Positions 22,528 to 30,000 of a DNA stretch of 30,000 bases are shown here, piece after piece (position 1 is the first letter of the stretch; each line of letters starts with the position of its first letter). The DNA is taken from the NCBI GenBank assembly GCA_000320545.1, contig ADNK01001857.1, positions 1-30,000 of the forward strand, read 5' to 3'. The position numbers and the translations under genes were made by a program. The notes under the pieces were generated by a model. That model worked only from the letters and a program-made list of their open reading frames with translations, was not told where the DNA came from and ran no database searches. The stretch comes from Bigelowiella natans CCMP2755 (lineage: Eukaryota; Cercozoa; Chlorarachniophyceae).

Positions 22528-22981
22528 CGGCAGGCAACTGCGGCGTGGAGTTCTGTCTGCTAGAACGATACGAGGCTCTAAAACCCGCCGGGACTTGATG
22601 ATTTAGTCCTAAATAGAGGGGAATTACATGCTACGTCATCTCACAAGAAATGCGACTACAATACAAATTCGACACTCCCAGAACGACAAGAGTTTGAAGA
22701 GAAAAAGCATATCATCACAGATAAGCAGAAATATACTGCATATTTACATGACGTACGCATAAAACCATTGCTGTTTGACGGAAAACTGAAAGAGCAACAC
22801 ATCGATTTCCAGCGGGTTAAATCTTAACTGTAATCATAGCAGCCATCAGCCTCCTTCGTCGGTATGGATGGAAGGGGGAAGAATTCTTTTTCTTTTGCAG
22901 TGGATCCACATTACGAACAATAATAAAAAGTCTCACTTCGGAAGGTAGACAGGAGGAAATCAGCTTTTCAGAGTATCTGAA
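22528..22981. other. divergent promoter region between TND gene and unknown helical gene
   Basis: This 454-bp spacer between two start codons on opposite strands has ordinary AT-rich sequence without microsatellites or the palindromic words of the tail-to-tail spacers. A shared promoter is likely by position; I see no clear TATA element. Confidence 0.55.
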
Positions 22982-24085
22982 ATGGAGAGGAAGGATGAAT
23001 TCACCGATCAGGACGCGAAGGGATCCTTCATGGACTCAAATAACATTTTGGTCTTGAAGCATCACACTTCAGACCCACTTGTTTATCGTTCAGCAGGGAT
23101 GCCAAGAATGAAACAACTAGTATTTTCTCAACATTCTTCTTTGGGGAGATCTTTAACACCTACAGGTGTTGGAAAAGCTGAGGATCCTAGGATGATATTC
23201 ACTCCAGCCTCGTCATCTTCTTCTGTTCCTCCTCTTCCGGAGGAAGTTAATGGAAAAACACTTATTCATTTCGATGCTCTACCAGCAAATGTTATCATGA
23301 AGAAACTTCGAAGGGAGCTCGATAAACTAGATTGTGAGTATTCCTCGGCAAAAAATAAGGTGTGTATCTTTAAGATTACTCTACTAGTGTCCGTGCCGTG
23401 ACTAAGTCTGTTCTTCTTCCAATTGAAAACTTAGATTGAAGGCAAGATAATCCAAGGTACCGAATTGTACCAATTTTGTGCCAGCCTTTATACCCTGGAC
23501 CCCAAGGAAGGCGGAAAAGTGAGACGCTTGGGTTTAGATATGCAGCTCCTTCAAGGCGAGAGAACTCCTTGGTTCAGATTTCTCGCAAGGCTTACCGAGG
23601 TTCTTGAGGGGAAAATTGATCACGATGTACGCGAATTTGTGGAAGGATACTTTGATCTCCCTGACCTCGAAAGCTTCTCAGGACAAAGTGTCGCACCTGA
23701 TAGGGAATACCTCAAGTCATGTACTGCAATGGTAGAGTCATGTTTTTTAGAAAACCAAGTGAGCGGGCTGAAGGGGATCAAGGAAATATTAGACATCTGT
23801 TCTAGAGGAGATATTCTGGCAATGAATCTAGCATTACCAGTTATTGAGACAATAACTAAGGCATTAGAGTCCAAGGACTTGACGGTTTTCCGTGTTGCTT
23901 CTGACCTTCTCTCCAGGGTTTTAATTTTACATCAAGACGATGCCAAAATCTGCGATCCACTTCAAGCAGTATTTAAAAAAATGGATATTTTTATAGCTGA
24001 GCAGCAAAAGGAAGGATTTGAGCTTCGATACATTAAGAAGAAAATAAGACAATGTCGTTCACTGTTGAAACTAGATGAATCATAG
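22982..24085 (+). CDS. unrecognised helical protein, possibly related to the katanin p80 C-terminal (con80) fold
   Basis: Exons 22982-23359 and 23435-24085 join in phase 0 across a 75-base intron, giving 342 residues. Residues 1-95 are polar and probably disordered, with a Ser run (about 77-82). A short helix (ANVIMKKLRRELDKLD) precedes the splice. Residues about 127-342 are a well-mixed helical domain with segments such as LALPVIETITKALESKDL and VASDLLSRVLIL, ending in a basic helix (IKKKIRQCRSLLKL). The pattern of leucine helices, a Leu-Pro and Glu-Ser-Lys turn, and a Cys-containing basic terminal helix recalls con80 of the katanin regulatory subunit, but this is a weak visual resemblance. 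ARM/HEAT-like repeats are an alternative. The coding sequence is repeat-free and certainly looks real. Confidence 0.72.
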
Positions 24086-25032
24086 AAAATAATAGAAATG
24101 ATAAACTTTTAACCATGCCGTGATTATTCCAGAAGCTTCATGTGTGACGCAATGTACGCGTAACCTCTTGTGTGAGCGTGAACACATGTCACGACGGAAC
24201 AGCATCATCAAACATGAATAATTCATTGCAACATGCGTTACCACAGCCAGAGCTGACATGTCAACCGTCATGGTAGGCAGGCTATTATGAGGCGCATTGT
24301 TGTTCATATGTGCCTACTACTCTAGTACTGCGGGCATCAACATGTGTAGATCTGTTCCTAATTGCTAGATTGCTGCTGTGTGCATCTATGACTCTAGGAT
24401 TTGTTAGACAGATTGTTGTCAGCACACGAGCTATAGCTAGTGACATGGAAAATTACATTCAGCTATTGAGCTTGTGCTAGCTATATAGCTAGGCACATGT
24501 GTGTGGCTCGATCGCCGCGCCTGCTCGCACATTTGCGATTGCTGGATGTAAGCTTGCATCTTGTGTGCTTGTGCGTGGCTGCTATTTATTGGATGTGCCT
24601 CGTGCTTGTTCACATGCACCACATCATGATTGCACTTCATGAGCTCGCTTGTGCTGCGCGTGAGTGTCGTACTAGCTTGTGCATGTGTCATCGTGTCACG
24701 TCGATCGTGTGATGTCCCATAATGACGTGTGGCACGGATGCACATGTGGGTTGTGCACACGGTCCTACGCCATGCACGTGCTGGCGGTCACCATGCAGAC
24801 ACATGAATAGACACAAGAGCGCACAGATTAGAGATTGCGAAAAGATTCGTTGTACTGTCTGCTGAGTGTGTGGTGCGGCATGCAAAACACGAGATTCTTT
24901 TGTTGATCATTGTTGCCGAGAAGATGCGATGTTCTCCGAACCTACATCTGCTCGCTTCTCAAGCTGCTCTTTGATGCACAAAATGTTTCAAAACTGCTTT
25001 TGTGTTGCATGTTTTTGAAAATGTTGTAGTGT
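24086..25032. other. convergent spacer 2 (helical gene / GAR1), CpG- and palindrome-rich
   Basis: No gene is apparent in 947 bp. There are no long microsatellites. From about 24110 to 24920 the sequence is dense in alternating purine-pyrimidine and self-complementary words: ACATGT several times, GCTAGC and AGCTATAGCT near 24430-24490, CGATCG twice, GAGCTC, GCACGTG, GTGCAC. Open frames on both strands here are Cys/His-rich chance frames without splice logic. Confidence 0.7.
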
Positions 25033-25953
25033 TTACCATCGACGTCCCCTTCCTCTACCACCCCCCCCTCTTCCCCTTCCACGACCTCCACCTCTGCCTC
25101 CCCTTCCTCGTCCACCTCCCCTTCCCCCTCGTCCACCACGGCCACGGCCACCTCGGCCACCTCGTCCACCTCGACCTCGGCCACCTCGACCTCGGCCACG
25201 TCCGCCAGATTTTTTAGGATTTGTGAATCGCGACATTGGGAGCAGTTTCATTGGATCGATAAAGAATGAATTTTTCTGTATGGAAATGTGCTATCAGCAA
25301 CAGCAAAATTTTTTGTTTTTATGAAAAGTTGTTTCTCCTCACCTCTTCGAACGAGTTTGAATTTATTCCAGGATCCAACTTTACCGTAAAAAAAGTCTCG
25401 TTGATGGGACCCAAAACCTAGATAAATATCACGGCTCAGCAGATTGAAACATAATATGTGGAAGCGATAGCAATATATCAGTGTGCACAGATGGTTGACC
25501 TCTTCAATTTTTCCTATTTTTTGCTTATTTTGGAGATATATTGGAGCGTTGAAATATGGGATCTGATGAAAGTAAATGAGTAACCGCTTTGATCCACTCT
25601 TTTTTCCAATCTAAAATTTCGTACCTTCTCGTTTGTAAGCTTACAAAGCATCTCAGACTCGCATGGGTGGATGAAGGTTCCAACTTCTATTAATATACCA
25701 AAAAAAATGCAAGCAACATTGACCCACCATAGTAATTGAGTAGGTGCGCTTATACTTTCTTTTGCGTGTTTGTGTTCATGTGTTTTCGTGTGTGTGTGTG
25801 TGTGTGTGTGTGTATGTTTGTGTGCGTTGTCTCACCGACTACAGTCGCGGGGGGTCCTGCATCGTAACCTCTGCCCCTGCCCCTTCCTCTTCCTCCTCTA
25901 CCCCTGCCTCTCCCTCTTCCTCGCGGACTTCTTCCGCCTCTGTTGAATCCCAT
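25033..25953 (-). CDS. GAR1: H/ACA snoRNP protein GAR1
   Basis: Exons: 25953-25836, 25686-25625, 25562-25500, 25417-25343, 25275-25033, giving 186 residues in consistent phase. GAR1 is one of four core proteins of H/ACA ribonucleoproteins, which pseudouridylate rRNA in the nucleolus. Residues 1-30 are an N-terminal RG-rich arm. Residues about 40-125 are the conserved core: GTFIHPCESEMLCK, IPYFNAPIYLQNK, IGKIEE, LGPINETFFTVKL, then FFIDPMKLLPMSRF. The C-terminus is a long Gly/Arg arm. All core signatures are in family order and the length is close to normal. Introns are 62-149 bases; only intron 1 has a microsatellite (TG, about 25788-25813). Confidence 0.95.
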
Positions 25954-26496
25954 TAGATGGATGTGTTCGGTGCGACGTCTTATTACTGAGTAGGATTGCC
26001 CCCCCCTGTTCTTGATTAGGCACCTGAGCTTGTTCGCTTGCTTGTATGTAGCTCCGTGGCAATTTCCCGTAATGGCTTGAGTTTATCATCTGCGACAAGT
26101 GAAAACATACCCCTTCTTTTCATATTCGAGTCTTACATTTTCTTGGCTCTTCAGTTGCATCATTTTAGTGTTGCGAGATTGTTTTGTCTGGTCTAGATCT
26201 AATGTCTTAAAAATCCAAAAACGAAAGTCAAATGTGATTTTTTTCACAACTGTACATGTAGTATTCTACCCCTAAAATAAAATCTGAAAATCAGAAGCTC
26301 AAGCAGCCACAAAGGGGAAAAAAAAAGTAACAAATTAAATTCAACGATGGTTAAAATCTCGATGATTTATTTGAAGTAATCGCATATTTGAATGATATGT
26401 CTTATTATTAGATGTACTGAACAAATCTATTGAAAATACCCACCAGAATTCAACCGCAAGGAGGAAGCGAAGCGTAGGAAGAGGACCTACCTCATT
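25954..26496. other. divergent promoter region between GAR1 and PITH gene
   Basis: This 543-bp head-to-head spacer has AT-rich sequence with short A and T runs and no microsatellite. Purine-rich AGGAAGCGAAGCGTAGGAAG lies just upstream of the PITH start and is probably its 5' untranslated leader. I identify no defined promoter element. Confidence 0.55.
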
Positions 26497-26668
26497 ATGG
26501 CGGTAACTAGAGACAGTAACTACCCAATATTAGTACGGACACAGTAATTTTCTCCCTATCTTCTCTTTAGGATTTAACGAAGTACGTGGACGCAGCTAAA
26601 GTCACAGCCCTAAACTACGGTGACACCTATGGAGAAGCTTAGAATTGGAAAGAAGAACATACAAAATA

Positions 26669-26713
<45 letters not shown>

Positions 26714-26714
26714 A

Positions 26715-26753
<39 letters not shown>

Positions 26754-27412
26754 AATATTACATACATATGTAATGTGACATTGTCCAGATAAATCCACAA
26801 AGCCGGAAAGTATATTTGGAGGGCAGGGACTTATCAAGAGTGATACAGATGAGCAACTACTCATAGTAGTTCCATTCACTGAGGTCTCCACTCTAATAAG
26901 TTGGCGTTTGCCAAATAACTCAGAATACTTACTCACCAGTGATATGTATTCTTTATAGGAGGTGAAAATTCGTCATATATCATTTTCTGCAGAGGGAAAG
27001 GAGGGTAATCAAAATATTTTTGGAATTAATAAATATCCATAATCTCTTTACACCACTCATTCAGGTATTGACTCGGCACCAAAGATAGTTAAAATCTTTA
27101 AAAATGCCGAAAGTATGGAATTTGAAGAGGCGGAAGATACAGAACCAACTGCACAGCTTGACCTTTCCGCTGACGACTTGAAAAATGCCGAGAAGCTCAA
27201 ACTTAAATTCACGAAATTTCAAGACGTTAATTCTATCACGATTTTCGTAGAATCCAATCAAGGTGATGAGGACGTGTCATTCTTGAGCAACGTGACATTC
27301 TATGGGCAGTCGAAGCCAGGTATATAGAAGGCTGGGGTTATTGTTTGTTTCTAAAAACTGAGGGGCGTGCTTTTTAGGAACTAATATGAAGGAGTTAAAG
27401 AAAGCTGGATGA
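26497..27412 (+). CDS. PITH-domain protein (PITHD1-like)
   Basis: Exons: 26497-26502, 26571-26619, 26789-26883, 26959-27004, 27065-27319, 27378-27412, giving 161 residues. The PITH domain is a beta-sandwich that in TXNL1 follows a thioredoxin domain and binds the 26S proteasome; PITHD1 has it alone. Here there is no thioredoxin domain. The product reads DLTKYVDAAKVTALN, then SDTDEQLLIVVPFTE, VKIRHISF, DSAPKIVKIFKN, LKLKFTKFQDVNSITIFVES, and ends GTNMKELKKAG, matching the family from first to last strand. The first coding exon holds only Met-Ala. Intron 2 is expanded by a TA/GT microsatellite; the other introns are 58-75 bases. Confidence 0.92.
26674..26750. repeat. TA run then GT run, PITH intron 2
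   Basis: TA (about 26674-26710) and GT (about 26716-26750) account for much of the excess length of this 169-base intron over the gene's other introns. Confidence 0.92.
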
Positions 27413-28215
27413 GGTTAATTGCGCCCAAGACTACGTGCTACGTGTTCTTTAGTTAATACAATTTAAAGGACATAGAAGCTCACCTTGTGCGCAAACCTTA
27501 AGTACGAAATGTACAATCAATGTGGTACTTACACTTCGGCCCTGTGAAGATGCAAAGCAAAAAGCCAACCAGCTTTGTGTTGGAGGATATCATACGGTGT
27601 TCGTTGATAATTTATAATTTCATGAATTGCAATTATCACCATGAACGATTTAAGAGGTAAAATATATACTACTAGCTTCCGTACCATCATCTTTCATTTT
27701 TATATATTCATTTGTGAACACTCACATGTGGAATGAGCTCGCAGATTTATAGAATTTAGTACTTAATATAATCTGTAAGTTATTCTGATAAGTCATGCAT
27801 GCCTTCTAGCCTTGTTGGCCTGCTTAGCTTGGCAGCACAGATGTGAGTATGATGAGCTGTAGAGCGTAGAGCAGTTGCTCAACATTTACGATCGCTGCCC
27901 AAATAAAACTAACGCTGTAGCTGCGCAGCCTTCGTGATCGCACTCGCTGCACACACGTGTCGATGTCACGGTAATCATATTTAATACTCCGCCTGCGTTA
28001 TATGTTGTCATAGAGCGTAGCGGAATGCGCACCGCTATGTCAGATGTAGCATTCGTAAGCACATCTAGCTATGCCTTATTCATATATTGTACCTGACACG
28101 GCGCGATTTACGTATCGTTTAATACACCACTACATTGCAAAACCATATGTTGCGCATGCTAGCTAATACTGGCGATACTCACGATAAGATTCACATTGCT
28201 TCATGAATCGTGCCT
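27413..28215. other. convergent spacer 3 (PITH gene / glycosidase gene), partly CpG- and palindrome-rich
   Basis: No gene is seen in 803 bp. The first 300 bases look ordinary and AT-rich. From about 27715 the sequence takes on the style of the other tail-to-tail spacers: ACATGTG, CATGCATGC, ACGATCG, CACACACGTGTCG, GCATGCTAGC and many CG dinucleotides. It has no microsatellite. The word TAGCATTCGTA at about 28048 is shared with spacer 1. Confidence 0.65.
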
Positions 28216-29703
28216 TCATGTCTGCCTTAATGGTTGAACTAAAGTGTAAGATGCATCTCGCTGGGGCAATGATGATGACGAGGAGGAGCCTGTGTTGTAC
28301 AGTACGTCGTCAAACATAGGTCCAGATGGTGAATCGATTACTGATGTTGAGAGAGCAATCGGAATTCTTCGTAAAGAAACTCCATCTTCGTTGCTATCAT
28401 TATTTTTTGTTGGTGGACCGAAGATGAGGTGTGGACGTTCACGCCGGTAGAACGAGTAATTCTTCCCATTAGCGAAAGGTACATTGATGCGTGGATATGC
28501 ACAACCCCCGAGATCCTCTGGCGGTAGCAATGGCGCAACTCTCCACGTTCCTGCTAATCCCGATCTTGAATAGTAATGACGCCCACAGTCTCCAGATGCA
28601 TTGGTTTTATAGTGAGCACCACGATCTCCGTTATGAGATAGAATATGATATATACCCCTACACATTAAAAAAATATTGTGCGCATTTTAATGATTTTTTG
28701 CGATTTTTTCTTGTTAGATACGTAAGTTTGCGATTTTAAGGCAGAATAGATGTGAGTTGATTTCATTAAACCTGGAATCGATCCACATGCTTGGATCTTC
28801 TCCTTCCCAAGGGGTCGGAGGATCAGTATTGAAATCAGGCGCTTGCCCAATGTCCTCGTACTTAATTGGATCTCTCCAATCATCTGACCGCCATATATCC
28901 CACCTCGTCCATGCCAGAAGAGTTCCATTAGGCAGTATCACTGGAGCGAGATTGAGGTCGATCTGAGGACTTAGCCGTGGATGATTAGCTTGCTCACATG
29001 TCCCGTTTCCAAACCCTGAAACCTGGGTCGCACAGAGCGATTGAAGCGGTGACCAAGGTCCGTAGGGACTCTTTGATGTCGTAAAATAGCTGAACATTGT
29101 CTTGTTTACGCCACAGCCGCACTCGACGTTGCATGATGATCCACCGCTAGCTGAAGTACCATCTGAGCATGTGCAAGTTGGACAGTCAGCCACGGATCCA
29201 TTTGGATAGAAGGTCACAAACAAAGCAAGTGTCCCATCCGGAGCTTCTGTAACTATGGGTTCGTGCGAGAATATTGGCAATACAGGATCTCCAACTTTTT
29301 CAAAGCGCCAATCATCCTTCTCTCCTTTGGAGACAGCATGTACAACGAAAGAATTCGTCGTCCACCGATGGATACCACAGCTTTGTGATATTTCTGAGGC
29401 AAACATGTGATACATGCCTGTTTCATTTTTGTAAATCACTGAGCCTCCCCATGTACTCGTCGGCTTTCCATTGGGAGGTCGATGGAGGAGATTAAAACCC
29501 GATCCATTTGAGGCAGGAAGGAGATCAAGCTGATGGCAGTATACACCCGTCCATCCGGTGAAACAATCGCATCCCCCATCCGTACAAGCCCCGTTGAAGG
29601 AACAGTCTTCGTCCTTCCGACAAGAAGGGGATGACAAAGACAATGGTAGTGCCGTTATCATCCAAATCCCAAGCAAATGCACAGGCCCTGGAAACAGTAG
29701 CAT
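28216..29703 (-). CDS. secreted EGF-like plus GH43-type beta-propeller glycosidase-like protein
   Basis: Exons 29703-28772 and 28657-28216 join in phase (AG plus G gives Arg), giving 457 residues. Residues 1-25 are a likely signal peptide with a hydrophobic core. Residues 27-57 form an EGF-like module (CRKDEDCSFNGACTDGGCDC, then CFTGWTGVYC). From about residue 75 a beta-propeller pattern follows: TWGGSVIYKNETGMYHMFAS, TTNSFVVHAVS, SHEPIVTEAPDGTLALFV, SPYGPWSPL, LLAWTRWDIWR and EGEDPSMWIDSRGIYHILSH, then HYYSRSGLAGTW. These suit the GH43/GH32-type five-bladed fold found in extracellular proteins of algae and fungi. Asp and Glu residues at blade starts could be catalytic, but I cannot assign them. 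A Cys-rich insertion (about 170-195) interrupts the propeller. Several NxS/T sites fit secretion. Substrate is unknown. Confidence 0.8.
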
Positions 29704-30000
29704 TCGATGCTCCTCGATTCAGTAGTAGTAAGTTGCAGTAGGTCAGATATGATAGATAGATGCCGGGTCGTTGCTCGTACGAGGGGTTGTTTGTTTCTAG
29801 ATGGTGGTTGGGGTTGATGATGGTAATACGAAATGATCAATGATAATCATGATAATGATGTCGCACAAACAAAATCCAATGCATTTCGTGTTGTTTCAGT
29901 AAGGGATATGTCGCACGATAAGTATTGCCTACATTTAATGGTTTATTCCTGCTTAACAGGAGAGCGCAACATCATCATCGGATGTTTTAAGAACAACAAC
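29704..30000. other. upstream region of the glycosidase-like gene
   Basis: Presumed promoter and leader on the minus strand. It has AT-rich sequence with short GATAGATAG and TGATAATCATGATAATGATG stretches. I see no second gene before the window edge. Confidence 0.45.

Noticed and set aside
24437-24885. Cys/His-rich frames on both strands in spacer 2
   Set aside because: They follow from the TGTGCATG-type composition and show no splice logic or family pattern.
25002-25217. Plus-strand frame rich in Leu, His and Pro opposite the GAR1 tail
   Set aside because: Antisense shadow of the Gly/Arg-rich GAR1 C-terminus.

Overview
The window is nuclear DNA of a eukaryote. Genes are broken by GT-AG introns whose reading phases join exactly, and the products are eukaryote-specific: a TRAPP II subunit, H/ACA snoRNP GAR1, a PITH-domain protein, a TFIIS-N-domain protein and a secreted EGF plus glycosidase-like enzyme. 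The plant-like TRS120 and the EGF-glycosidase architecture suggest a microalga or another protist. I cannot fix the lineage from the sequence, and no organellar, bacterial or viral gene is visible.

Layout. Positions 1-115 hold a possible 3' end of an unknown gene. Positions 547-19100 (+) are, in my reading, one gene, TRS120/TRAPPC9, in 57 small exons (5256 coding bases, 1751 codons plus stop). Its 56 introns are packed with simple repeats: GAT/CAT, GTA/CTA, GT, TC, GAA/TTC, TA. What first looks like repeat desert is therefore an expanded housekeeping gene. Repeats also occur in frame inside exons as Ser, Asp, Glu, Arg and His runs. After it come an RG-rich, Ser-rich protein (19967-20580, -, 5' end unresolved), a TFIIS-N/TND-domain protein (20989-22527, -, 4 exons), an unrecognised helical protein (22982-24085, +, 2 exons), GAR1 (25033-25953, -, 5 exons), a PITH-domain protein (26497-27412, +, 6 exons) and the EGF/glycosidase-like protein (28216-29703, -, 2 exons).

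Architecture. Two gene pairs are head to head (22528-22981 and 25954-26496), and three are tail to tail. The three tail-to-tail spacers (19101-19966, 24086-25032, 27413-28215) are similar in length (866, 947 and 803 bp). By eye they share a composition unlike the rest of the window: few or no microsatellites, many CpGs, and many short self-complementary words such as ACATGT, GCATGC, GCTAGC, CGATCG and CACGTG. I regard this as the most interesting unexplained signal. Second is the reuse of microsatellites as splice signals: 8 of 56 TRS120 introns open with GTAGTA, and several acceptors use a TC or TTC microsatellite as their pyrimidine tract.

The genes do not form a pathway. They act in Golgi traffic (TRS120), rRNA pseudouridylation (GAR1), probably transcription (TND protein) and secretion (glycosidase-like protein). 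All exon models are hand-built from splice signals, phase continuity and remembered family patterns, with no alignment or RNA evidence.
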